A stretch of DNA of 64,000 bases from Terrabacter terrigena (GTDB taxonomy: Bacteria > Actinomycetota > Actinomycetes > Actinomycetales > Dermatophilaceae). Location of the stretch: NCBI RefSeq assembly GCF_042676085.1, contig NZ_JBHTKH010000010.1:62001-126000 (forward strand). The letters are read 5' to 3'. The stretch's first letter is position 1. Each line of letters starts with the position of its first letter. The translations under genes were made by a program, and so were the position numbers. A model generated the notes under the pieces. The model ran no database searches. It saw only the letters and a program-made list of their open reading frames with translations, and had not been told where the DNA came from. Positions 17,401 through 25,305 of the stretch are shown piece by piece.

Positions 17401-18465
17401 TCAGGACTCGAAGCCGAGCGGGAGGTACTGGTCGACGTTGTCCTTGGTCACGACCGGCGCGTTGAGCACGATGCGGCGCGGGACCTCGACCTGGACGAGG
17501 TCGCCGATGCCCTTGTTCTGCGCGATGAGCCGCGCGAGCTTGATGCCGTCGGCCGCCTGCGTGGGCGGGTAGAGGACGGTGGCCTCCATCTTGCCGTCCT
17601 TGATCCAGCGCATCGCGTTGGACGATCCGGCACCACCGATGAACGCCATCTCGTGGCGGTTCGCCTGGTCCAGAGCGGCCATGACGCCGACACCCTGGTC
17701 GTCGTCGTGGTTCCAGAGGATGTCGATCTTCGGCGCGGCCTGGAGCAGGTTCGCCGCCTGGCGGTTGCCCGACTCGACGGTGAACTCGGCGGCCACGCGG
17801 TTGTCGACCGTCTGGCCGCACGCCTTGAGTGCGTCTGCGAAGCCCTTGCTGCGGTCCTGCGTCAGGGGCAGGGCGTCGATACCAGCGATCTCGGCGATGA
17901 CGGGGTTGCTGAGGCTCTTGTCCTTGACGACCTTGCACGCGTACGTGCCGGCGGAGACGCCCATGCCGTAGTTGTCGCCGAGGATCGTGGCACGCGCGGC
18001 GAACGGGCTGGAGAACTCACGGTCGACGTTGATGACCGGGATGCCGGCGTTCATCGCCTTGGTCGCGACCTCGGTGAGGGCGGCGCCGTCGGTCGGCAGC
18101 AGCACGATGGCGTCGACCTTGTCGTTGATGAACGTCTCGATCTGGCTGATCTGCAGGCTCGCGTCGTTGGTGCCCTCGGCGGCCTTGAGCTCGACGTCGG
18201 TGTGCTTCTTCGCCTCCGCGAGGGCCGAGCTGTTGATGGCGGCGAGCCAACCGTGGTCGGCCGCGGGGCCCGAGAAGCCGATGGTGACCTTCTCGCCCGG
18301 GGCGTCGTTGTCGCTCGCGGCCTTGGCGCCACCGGCCTGCTGTGTGGAGGCAGCGGGGGTCGTGACCGGGTCGTTGCTGGTGCACCCCGCGGCGAGGAGC
18401 GCCGTGCTGAGGGTGATCGCCAGGACGGCGACGCGCGTGGTCGGACGGGACAGGGATGCGGACAC
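17401..18465 (-). CDS. ABC transporter sugar-binding lipoprotein (RbsB/Peripla_BP_4 type)
   Basis: 354 aa. Lipoprotein signal with lipobox LAAGC, Cys about 28. The mature protein has the two-lobe type-1 periplasmic-binding fold of the ribose/xylose/inositol group: VTIGFSGPAADHGWLAAI at its start, DAIVLLPTDGAALTEVATKA near 125 and DILWNHDDDQGVGVMAALDQ near 245. GTG 18465 has AGGAGT 6 nt upstream. It is separated from the permease gene by a 154-bp spacer containing four copies of a 15-bp repeat. The ligand is not determinable from sequence alone; ribose, galactose-type sugars or inositol are possible. Confidence 0.9.
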   Translation of the reverse strand: MSASLSRPTTRVAVLAITLSTALLAAGCTSNDPVTTPAASTQQAGGAKAASDNDAPGEKVTIGFSGPAADHGWLAAINSSALAEAKKHTDVELKAAEGTNDASLQISQIETFINDKVDAIVLLPTDGAALTEVATKAMNAGIPVINVDREFSSPFAARATILGDNYGMGVSAGTYACKVVKDKSLSNPVIAEIAGIDALPLTQDRSKGFADALKACGQTVDNRVAAEFTVESGNRQAANLLQAAPKIDILWNHDDDQGVGVMAALDQANRHEMAFIGGAGSSNAMRWIKDGKMEATVLYPPTQAADGIKLARLIAQNKGIGDLVQVEVPRRIVLNAPVVTKDNVDQYLPLGFES

Positions 18466-18530
18466 GCTGACTCCTATGTGAGCGACGAAGTGGTGCGGGG
18501 GTGAGTGCTGCTGGGTGAGGCGGAGATGCC

Positions 18531-18590
18531 GTGTGAGGTGCTGCTGTGTGAGGTGCTGCTGTGTGAGGTGCTGCTGTGTGAGGTGCTGCT
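18531..18590. repeat. 15-bp tandem repeat, 4 exact copies
   Basis: GTGTGAGGTGCTGCT is repeated four times exactly in the spacer between the permease and binding-protein genes, with degenerate flanks on both sides. No credible ORF covers it. It lies 65 bp upstream of the binding-protein start on the same transcript. Confidence 0.9.
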
Positions 18591-18619
18591 GGGTACTGCC
18601 GCTGGGTCTGCGGCTGGTG

Positions 18620-19684
18620 CTAGGTCGACCGGGTGCGTGAGACCCGCTGCTGGAGCAGCACGGCGGCGACGATGATCGCCCCCTTGGCCACCGCCTGCGT
18701 CGACGTGTCGAGGTTGTTGAGGGTGAAGACGTTGCTCAGCGTCGTGAAGATGAGGACGCCGAGAACGGTGCCGACGACCGTGCCGCGACCGCCGGAGAGC
18801 AGGGTGCCGCCGATGACGACCGCGGCGATGGCGTCGAGCTCGTAGAGCTGGCCGTGGGTGGAGGTACCGGTGGTCGTGCGGGCCATGATCATGACCGCTG
18901 CGATGCCGCAGGCGATGCCGAGCAGGACGTAGAGGTACATCGTCTGGCGCTGCACCCGGATGCCGGCGAGGCGCGCGGCCTCGGGGTTGCCGCCGATGGC
19001 CAGGGTGCGCCGGCCGAACGTGGTGCGGTTGAGCAGCACCCAGCCGGCGGCCGCGACGAGCGCGAAGACGATGACGAGGACCGGGACGCCGAGCACGCTG
19101 CCGCCGAAGAACTCGATGAAGCCGCGGTCCTTGACGATCTGGGTGCGGCGCTTGGCGATGAGCTCGGCGAGGCCGCGGGCCGCCGCGAGCATGGCGAGAG
19201 TGACGATGAACGGCGCTATCCGGCCGTAGGCGACGAGCACGCCGTTGACGAGGCCGCACCCGGCGCCGACCGCGACGGCGGCGAGGACCATGACGGTCCA
19301 GTGGTAGTTCTCGGCCATCGCCTGGGTCGCGACGGTCGTCGCCCAGACGGACGAGAGGGCGACGATCGCGCCGACGGACAGGTCGATGCCGCCGCCCGAG
19401 ATGACGAAGGTCATGCCGACGCTGACGACGCCGATCGTGGCGCCCAGGCGCAGGATGGTCAGGGCGTTGTCGGGGCTGGCGAACCGGTCGCCGGCGGTGA
19501 CGATGCCGACGACGACGAGCAGGACCAGGGCCACGACCAGCCCCGCGCTGCGGCCGGCCGGGCCGCTGAGGAAGCCGGTCAGGCCCCCCTGCCGGTTCGC
19601 GGCCCGGGCTGCGGCGCCCCCGACGGGCGGCCCGGCGAGAGCCTCTCCGGATGCCTGGTCGGCCTTCGTGACGTCGGCGCTCAT
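18620..19684 (-). CDS. ABC transporter permease (RbsC/BPD_transp_2 type)
   Basis: 354 aa membrane protein with about 8-10 hydrophobic segments after a cytoplasmic N-tail of about 45 residues. The family loop SVGAIVALSSVWATTVA and the LAMLAAARGLAELI helix are typical of ribose-type permeases. Its ATG overlaps the ATPase stop by 4 bp, so the two are translationally coupled. It forms the transmembrane channel of the ROK-controlled sugar importer. Confidence 0.92.
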   Translation of the reverse strand: MSADVTKADQASGEALAGPPVGGAAARAANRQGGLTGFLSGPAGRSAGLVVALVLLVVVGIVTAGDRFASPDNALTILRLGATIGVVSVGMTFVISGGGIDLSVGAIVALSSVWATTVATQAMAENYHWTVMVLAAVAVGAGCGLVNGVLVAYGRIAPFIVTLAMLAAARGLAELIAKRRTQIVKDRGFIEFFGGSVLGVPVLVIVFALVAAAGWVLLNRTTFGRRTLAIGGNPEAARLAGIRVQRQTMYLYVLLGIACGIAAVMIMARTTTGTSTHGQLYELDAIAAVVIGGTLLSGGRGTVVGTVLGVLIFTTLSNVFTLNNLDTSTQAVAKGAIIVAAVLLQQRVSRTRST

Positions 19685-21210
19685 GCCGCGTCTCCCTTCA
19701 GGATGATGTCGAGGACGGCGTGCTCGTCGAGCTCGTCGGCCGGACCCTCGTGGCGGACGGTGCGGTCGGCGAGGACGAGCACCCGGTTGGCGAGCCCGAG
19801 GACCTCAGGGATCTCGCTGGAGACGACGACGACGGCGACGCCCTCGTCGGTGAGTCGGCGGATGAGGCCGTAGATCTCGGAGCGCGCTCCGACGTCGACC
19901 CCGCGCGTGGGCTCGTCGAGGAGCAGCACCCGGCAGCCCCGGAGCAGCCAGCGCGCGAGGACGACCTTCTGCTGGTTGCCGCCCGAGAGGGTGCGCGACT
20001 CGCGGTGCACACCGCGCGGGCGGACGTCGAGCGACTCGAGGAGCTTCTCGGCCTCCTCGACCTCGGCGGACCCGTCGAGCAGGCCGCCGTGTGAGAAGCG
20101 CGGCAGCGTGGCCAGGGTGATGTTGGAGGCGAGCGAGGCGCCGAGCACGAGGGCCTGGCTCTTGCGCTCCTCGGGGCAGAGCCCGATGCCGGCAGCGACG
20201 GAGGCGGCCACCGAGCCGGCGCGGACGGCCTTGCCGTCCACCCGGACGGTCCCCCCGGTGGCCTTGCGGGCGCCGAAGATCGTCTCGACGATCTCGGACC
20301 GGCCCGAGCCGACGAGACCGGCGAGCCCGACGACCTCACCGGGTCGCACGTCGAACGACACGGGCGCGAACTCTCCTGCGCGGGTGAGCCCCTCGACCCG
20401 CAGCACCGGCTCGGCGTCGACGTCGATCTCGGGCTTGGGCGGGAAGACGTACTCGATGGAGCGGCCCGTCATGAGCCGGATGAGCTCCTGCGTCGGCGTC
20501 GTCTTCGCATCGAGGCCCGTCGAGACCGTGCGACCGTCCTTGAGCACGGTGACGCGGTCGCCGATCTCACGGATCTCCTCGAGACGGTGCGAGATGTAGA
20601 CGACGGCCACGCCCTGCGCCGTGACCTCGGCGATGACCCGGAAGAGCTGGTCGACCTCGCCGGCGTCGAGCACGGCCGACGGCTCGTCCATGATGATGAG
20701 CCGCGCGTCGCGCGACAGGGCGCGGGCCATGCTGACGATCTGGCAGGCAGCCGCCGAGAGGGTGCCGACCTCGGCCGACGGCGAGATCTCCGGGTGGCCC
20801 AGCCGGGCGAGCAGCGCGGCGGCCTCGCGACGGGCGGTGAGGCGCTGGGAGAAGCCGAACCGGGCGGGCTCGTGCCCGAGGAAGATGTTCTCGGCGACGG
20901 TGAGGCCCTCGACGAGGTCGAGCTCCTGGTACATCGTCGCGATGCCGAGGTCCATGGCCGCCTGCGGGTGGTGGAGGGAGACCTCCTCACCGAGCCACTC
21001 GAGCGTTCCCTCGTCGGACTGGTGGACACCGGCGAGCACCTTGATGAGGGTGCTCTTGCCCGCGCCGTTCTGGCCGAGCAGGCAGTGCACCTCGCCGGGC
21101 AGGACGTCGAGGTCGACACCTCCGAGTGCCACGACCCCGGGAAAACGCTTGACCACATTGGTCATTCGCAGCAGTGCTGGGTCGGCTCCATCTCGCCGTC
21201 GAGATTCCAT
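19681..21210 (-). CDS. sugar ABC transporter ATP-binding protein (RbsA type, two ABC domains)
   Basis: 509 aa with two tandem nucleotide-binding domains. Domain 1: Walker A GQNGAGKST near 48, signature-like TLSAAACQI near 142, Walker B LIIMDEPSAVLD near 165. Domain 2: degenerate Walker A GLVGSGRSE near 293, signature LSGGNQQKV near 404, Walker B LLLDEPTRGVD near 425. This asymmetric pair is normal for RbsA/MglA/XylG proteins. ATG 21210 is the first gene of the unit; the divergent ROK gene begins 110 bp away, with operator-like repeats between them. Confidence 0.92.
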   Translation of the reverse strand: MESRRRDGADPALLRMTNVVKRFPGVVALGGVDLDVLPGEVHCLLGQNGAGKSTLIKVLAGVHQSDEGTLEWLGEEVSLHHPQAAMDLGIATMYQELDLVEGLTVAENIFLGHEPARFGFSQRLTARREAAALLARLGHPEISPSAEVGTLSAAACQIVSMARALSRDARLIIMDEPSAVLDAGEVDQLFRVIAEVTAQGVAVVYISHRLEEIREIGDRVTVLKDGRTVSTGLDAKTTPTQELIRLMTGRSIEYVFPPKPEIDVDAEPVLRVEGLTRAGEFAPVSFDVRPGEVVGLAGLVGSGRSEIVETIFGARKATGGTVRVDGKAVRAGSVAASVAAGIGLCPEERKSQALVLGASLASNITLATLPRFSHGGLLDGSAEVEEAEKLLESLDVRPRGVHRESRTLSGGNQQKVVLARWLLRGCRVLLLDEPTRGVDVGARSEIYGLIRRLTDEGVAVVVVSSEIPEVLGLANRVLVLADRTVRHEGPADELDEHAVLDIILKGDAA

Positions 21211-21227
21211 GCGTCACACCGTTGCCC

Positions 21228-21276
21228 ACTTTTGTCGGCCCGTCAAGCAAAAGTTTTGTCTGTGGACACGCAAAGT
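21228..21276. promoter_or_regulatory. candidate ROK operator region
   Basis: Several copies of one half-site lie in the ABC/ROK divergent region: ACTTTTG at 21228, CAAAAGT at 21248, AGTTTTG at 21252 (together the perfect palindrome CAAAAGTTTTG, 21248-21258) and CAAAGT at 21271. AT-rich dyads stand out in this GC-rich DNA and fit binding by the adjacent ROK regulator. Binding is inferred. Confidence 0.55.
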
Positions 21277-21319
21277 CGAATGGCTGGCATACGTAAGTTG
21301 CCTGTGCTTGACTTCGGGG

Positions 21320-22513
21320 ATGCGTCCCGAGCCAGCGTCCGCGTATGCCGTGAGCGGAGCGGGCGAGCTGCTGCAGCTGCTCCGCGACGAGACACCGCGA
21401 ACCCGCGCCGAGCTCGCAAAGCTCACCGGCCTCGCCAGGTCGACCGTCGGCGCCCGCGTCGACGCCCTCCTCGCGACCGGACTGCTCGCACCCAGCGGCG
21501 AGGCGGCGAGCACGGGCGGCCGCCCGCCGGTGCGCTTCGCCTTCAACCCCGAGGCGCGGGTCGTCGTCGGCGCCGACATCGGCGCGACGCACGGACGGGT
21601 CGCCCTCACCGACCTCAGCGGCCGACCCGTCTGCGAGATCGGCGAGCCGCTCGACATCACCGACGGCCCTGCGGTCGTGCTCGACTGGCTCGTCGCGACG
21701 ACCCACCGGCTGCTCGAGCAGGCAGGTCGTCAGCCCCGCGAGCTCATCGGCATCGGCATCGGCGTGCCGGGCCCGGTCGAGCACTCGAGCGGCCGCCCGA
21801 TGCGACCGCCGATCATGCCCGGCTGGGACGGCTACGACGTGCCGGCCCACGTGCGGCGCGAGTTCGACGTGCCGGTGCTCGTCGACAACGACGTCAACAT
21901 CATGGCCCTGGGTGAGCACGCCATGGCCCACCCCGACGTCGAGCACCTGCTCTTCGTCAAGGTCGCCACCGGCATCGGCGCCGGCATCATCAGCGGCGGC
22001 CGACTGCACCGCGGGGCCGTCGGCGCCGCAGGCGACCTCGGCCACGTCGCGGCGCCGCACGCGCCAGACGTGCTGTGCTCCTGCGGCAATGTCGGGTGCC
22101 TCGAGGCGGTGGCCAGCGGTCCGGCGATCTCCAAGGCCCTCAAGGAGATCGACGTCCTCGCCGCCTCCAACAGCGACATCGTCGACCTCGTGCGCGGCGG
22201 CAACATCCCGGCAGCCCTGGCCGTGCGGCAGGCCGGCCGCACCATCGGCGAGGTGCTCGCGACATGCGTGAGCCTGCTCAACCCCCAGGTCATCGTCATC
22301 GGGGGCTCGCTCGCCCAGGCCGGCGAGAGCCTCATCGCCGGCGTGCGCGAGGTCGTCTACGGCCGCTCGCTCCCCCTCGCCACGGGGGTCCTGCAGATCG
22401 TCGCCGCCACCACCGGCGTCCAGGCCGGCGTCATCGGCGCCGCGACCATGGTCATCCAGCACGCCCTCACCGCCGACCGCGTCGACCTCGCGATCGCCCA
22501 GTCCGCGTCCTGA
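21320..22513 (+). CDS. ROK family transcriptional regulator
   Basis: 397 aa. N-terminal winged helix (LLQLLRDETPRTRAELAKLTGLARSTVGARV, about 15-46) followed by a ROK sugar-kinase-like domain: ADIGATHGRVALTD near 88, GIGVPGPV near 150, DNDVNIMALGE near 192 and the zinc site CSCGNVGCLE near 253. Such proteins repress sugar operons and are released by the sugar. ATG 21320 is chosen; GTG 21350 is in frame and possible, and neither has a clear Shine-Dalgarno. It is divergent from the ABC transporter genes and very likely regulates them. Confidence 0.9.
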   Translation: MRPEPASAYAVSGAGELLQLLRDETPRTRAELAKLTGLARSTVGARVDALLATGLLAPSGEAASTGGRPPVRFAFNPEARVVVGADIGATHGRVALTDLSGRPVCEIGEPLDITDGPAVVLDWLVATTHRLLEQAGRQPRELIGIGIGVPGPVEHSSGRPMRPPIMPGWDGYDVPAHVRREFDVPVLVDNDVNIMALGEHAMAHPDVEHLLFVKVATGIGAGIISGGRLHRGAVGAAGDLGHVAAPHAPDVLCSCGNVGCLEAVASGPAISKALKEIDVLAASNSDIVDLVRGGNIPAALAVRQAGRTIGEVLATCVSLLNPQVIVIGGSLAQAGESLIAGVREVVYGRSLPLATGVLQIVAATTGVQAGVIGAATMVIQHALTADRVDLAIAQSAS

Positions 22514-22519
22514 GTCTTT

Positions 22520-22542
22520 GGCTCGAGCCTTCGGCTCGAGCC
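22520..22542 (+). terminator. hairpin after ROK gene
   Basis: Two copies of the self-complementary decamer GGCTCGAGCC separated by TTC form a 10-bp perfect hairpin 6 bp after the stop. The next 100 bp are a low-complexity run of GCTCGCTTCGCTCG-like elements without a gene. Confidence 0.7.
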
Positions 22543-22660
22543 TTTGGCTCGCTTCGCTCGCGTGTCCGGCGCTCCGCTGCGTCCCGCCTTCCCTCCTCGG
22601 CTCGCTCGCTGCGCTCGCTTCGCTCGTCGGTCCAGGCGCGACGCGCGTCGGACCCACCCC

Positions 22661-22666
22661 CACAAT
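22661..22666 (+). promoter_or_regulatory. leaderless -10 box CACAAT
   Basis: CACAAT ends 7 nt before ATG 22674, which favours that start over the in-frame ATG 22665 that lies inside the box. Confidence 0.45.
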
Positions 22667-22673
22667 GGTGGAC

Positions 22674-23477
22674 ATGACCGAACACCGGCCCGTCGACACC
22701 TGGCTCACCGACATGGACGGCGTCCTTGTCCACGAGGAGGACGCGATCCCGGGCGCCTCCGACTTCATCGAGGCGCTCAAGGCCTCCGGCAAGCGCTTCC
22801 TCGTGCTGACCAACAACTCGATCTTCACGCCCCGCGACCTGCGGGCACGCCTGCTGGCCAGCGGCATCGACGTGCCGGAGGAGGCGATCTGGACCTCCGC
22901 CCTCGCGACGGCGCAGTTCCTCGCCGACCAGAGGCCCGGCGGCACCGCCTACGTCGTGGGCGAGGCAGGCGTCCTCACCGCGCTGCACGACGTCGGCTAC
23001 GTCATGACCGACCGCAACCCCGACTACGTCGTGCTGGGCGAGACGCGCACGTACTCGTTCGAGTCGATCACCCGCGCGATCCGCCTGATCGACAAGGGTG
23101 CCCGGTTCATCGCGACCAACCCCGACCCGAGCGGCCCGAGCCCGGCGGGACTGCTGCCGGCGACGGGGTCGGTGGCCGCGCTCATCAGCACCGCGACCGG
23201 TCGTCAGCCGTACTACATCGGCAAGCCCAACCCGCTCATGATGCGCAGCGCCCTCAACCGGCTCGACGCCCACTCCGAGACGACGATCATGGTCGGCGAC
23301 CGCATGGACACCGACATCATCTCGGGCCTCGAGGCGGGCCTGCGCAGCGTCCTCGTGCTCACCGGCTCGACGTCACGCGCGCAGATCGAGCACTTCCCCT
23401 ACCGGCCCTCCCGGGTCGTGGACTCCGTCGCGGACCTCGTCCGCCTCGTCGCCCACGAGCCCGGGGGCACCGAGTGA
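22674..23477 (+). CDS. HAD-IIA family hydrolase (NagD-like)
   Basis: 267 aa. HAD motif I WLTDMDGVLVHE near residue 12 (nucleophile Asp), motif II LVLTNNS near 45, Lys in YYIGKPNPLM near 183 and motif IV MVGDRMDTDI near 207, with the type IIA cap between. NagD-like enzymes dephosphorylate small sugar or nucleotide phosphates. The ATG at 22674 is chosen from the CACAAT box spacing; 22665 would add three residues. It stands alone after the ROK terminator and its 3' end faces the acid phosphatase gene. Confidence 0.9.
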   Translation: MTEHRPVDTWLTDMDGVLVHEEDAIPGASDFIEALKASGKRFLVLTNNSIFTPRDLRARLLASGIDVPEEAIWTSALATAQFLADQRPGGTAYVVGEAGVLTALHDVGYVMTDRNPDYVVLGETRTYSFESITRAIRLIDKGARFIATNPDPSGPSPAGLLPATGSVAALISTATGRQPYYIGKPNPLMMRSALNRLDAHSETTIMVGDRMDTDIISGLEAGLRSVLVLTGSTSRAQIEHFPYRPSRVVDSVADLVRLVAHEPGGTE

Positions 23478-23495
23478 GGTTCGGTGCGATGTCTC

Positions 23496-23534
23496 GTCAG
23501 GGCAGGTAGTCAGGGCAGGTAGTCAGGGCAGGTA
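23496..23534. repeat. 13-bp tandem repeat covering a stop codon, 3 copies
   Basis: GTCAGGGCAGGTA occurs three times head to tail. On the minus strand the unit contains the last codons and stop (TAC CTG CCC TGA) of the acid phosphatase gene, so the gene end is copied twice downstream. Confidence 0.9.
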
Positions 23535-25160
23535 GTACGTCGGGTTCGGCAGCTTGACCGCACGGTCGGCGCTTCCACCGACCAGGTCGCTGAACTGGTC
23601 ACCGAGGTTGGCGACGACGTCGTAGCCGAGGTCCTGCTCGATGTGCGCACGCGTCGTCGACTTGTACTCGGTCGTCGTGCACGTCGGGTAGGCCTTGCAG
23701 TGGCCCTGCATGTAGGCGGGCGGGGTCTCGCTGCTGCGCCACTTGGTGAAGTAGAGGTCGCTCGTGAACTGCGGGTAGCCCTGCTCGTGGAGGTTGGCGA
23801 TCGTCGCCGCCTTCTGGCCGTTGTTGCGACCCGTGAGGCCGATGACGGCGCAGCCCGAGTCGGCGACCGCCTTGACGAGGGAAGGCATCCCGGGCGTCGC
23901 GGGGAACAGCTTGTTCTGCACCCAGTAGTCCTGGCGGGTCGGGTTGAAGACGAACTTCATGTCCGCGACCTCCATGTCGTAGGTCCACAGGGTCGTGTCG
24001 TCGGCATCGAACACGACGGCCGGCTTCGTGCCCTTGCGGACGCCCTGGCGGCACTCGCTCTCGAGGCGCTGGGTGTTGCGCTGCTCGAGCTCGGCGAGCT
24101 CGGAGACGTAGGGCGAGCTCGTCCTGTTGGCGAGGCCGGTGCCCGGGTCGCCATAGTAGGTCGCGATCGTCTTCTTCACCGAGTCGATGTTGGGGATGCC
24201 CTCGCCGCTCTCGGTGCGGCCGCTCGAGCCGTCGGGTGCCATCGTGAACTGCGTGCGCGGCGCGAGCTCGGGCTCGTCGACCCCCGGCAGGTTCGGCGAC
24301 GGGAGGTAGTACGTCGGGTTGGGCAGCTTCACTGCGGCGTCGGCATAGCCACCCTGCAGGTCGCTCCACTGGTCGCCGACGTTGAGCACGATGTCGTAGC
24401 CGAGGTCCTGCTCGATGTGCTTGCGCGTGCCGGCCTTGTACTCGACCGTCGTGCACTTGGCCGCGGCACAGGTGACGTAGGCGGGAGGCGTCGAACCGGC
24501 CCACTTGGTGAAGTACGTGTCGGGGGTGAAGGCGTTGTAGCCGACGTCCTTGAGGTTGCCGATCGTGGCGTCCTTCTGGGCGGCGCCGCGGCCGGTGAGG
24601 CCGAAGACGGTGAAGCCCATGGCCTGCGCGTCGTTGACGAGGGAGACCATCGAGGGCGTGGCCGGGAAGAGCTGGTGCTGCACCCAGTAGTCCTGGCGCG
24701 TGGGGTCGAAGACGAACTTCATGTCCGCGACCTCCATGTCGTAGGTCCACAGGGTCGTGTCGTCGGCGTCGAAGACGAGTGCGGGCTTCTTGCCGGCCGC
24801 GACGGCGGCGTCGTACTTCGCCTGCAGTCCCGCCCGGATGTCACTCGTGAGGTGCTGCATCTCGGTGACGTAGGGAGAGGCCGTGCGGTTGGCCAGGCCC
24901 GTGCCCGGGTCGCCGTAGTAGGCCGCGATCGTCTTCTTGACCGAGTCGATGTTGGGGATGCCGGCGCCCCCTTCCGTGGCGCCGCTCGAGCCGTCGGGCG
25001 CCATGACGAACTCGGTGCGCGGGGTCAGGGTCTGGTCGTGGCGGCCGCCGGAGTCTCCGTGGGCCAGGGCTGGTGCGGCGCTGCCGACGAGGAGCGAGCC
25101 GACGATCGAGCCGGCTGCTGCGACGACGAGGCCCGCGGTGCGGGGCGTGGGACGCCTCAT
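23523..25160 (-). CDS. secreted HAD acid phosphatase, internally duplicated
   Basis: 545 aa with a signal peptide ending near 33 (APALA). Two class-B-acid-phosphatase-like HAD domains follow, about 45-290 and 299-545, with an offset of 254 residues. Each has DADDTTLWTYD (Asp 131/133 and 385/387), a GLTGR motif II, HIEQDLGYD with the conserved basic residue nearby, and GDQ(W/F)SD motif IV, so both look catalytically complete. The single-domain family is about 250 aa. ATG 25160 has AGAGGTGACCC upstream. It probably releases phosphate from organic esters outside the cell. Confidence 0.88.
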   Translation of the reverse strand: MRRPTPRTAGLVVAAAGSIVGSLLVGSAAPALAHGDSGGRHDQTLTPRTEFVMAPDGSSGATEGGAGIPNIDSVKKTIAAYYGDPGTGLANRTASPYVTEMQHLTSDIRAGLQAKYDAAVAAGKKPALVFDADDTTLWTYDMEVADMKFVFDPTRQDYWVQHQLFPATPSMVSLVNDAQAMGFTVFGLTGRGAAQKDATIGNLKDVGYNAFTPDTYFTKWAGSTPPAYVTCAAAKCTTVEYKAGTRKHIEQDLGYDIVLNVGDQWSDLQGGYADAAVKLPNPTYYLPSPNLPGVDEPELAPRTQFTMAPDGSSGRTESGEGIPNIDSVKKTIATYYGDPGTGLANRTSSPYVSELAELEQRNTQRLESECRQGVRKGTKPAVVFDADDTTLWTYDMEVADMKFVFNPTRQDYWVQNKLFPATPGMPSLVKAVADSGCAVIGLTGRNNGQKAATIANLHEQGYPQFTSDLYFTKWRSSETPPAYMQGHCKAYPTCTTTEYKSTTRAHIEQDLGYDVVANLGDQFSDLVGGSADRAVKLPNPTYYLP

Positions 25161-25184
25161 GGGTCACCTCTGGGTTGTTCTGTG

Positions 25185-25224
25185 CGGGGTGGGCCGCTCG
25201 ACCGTAGTGCCGCGGCCCACCCCG
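25185..25224 (-). terminator. hairpin between monooxygenase and acid phosphatase genes
   Basis: A 13-bp perfect stem (25185-25197 with 25212-25224) 80 bp after the monooxygenase stop and 25 bp before the phosphatase start, separating the two minus-strand genes. Confidence 0.6.
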
Positions 25225-25305
25225 TGGGAGGTTGACGCAGACCCGCACCCCCATTCCCATGCAGTTGGCATGATCTTCACAGACTTCACCCAGACAAGGA
25301 CCGGC

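Noticed and set aside
22543..22660. A small gene or mobile-element remnant in the GCTCGCTTCGCTCG-rich run
   Set aside because: No frame has coding-like codon use and no inverted terminal repeats are seen; it is low-complexity spacer DNA.
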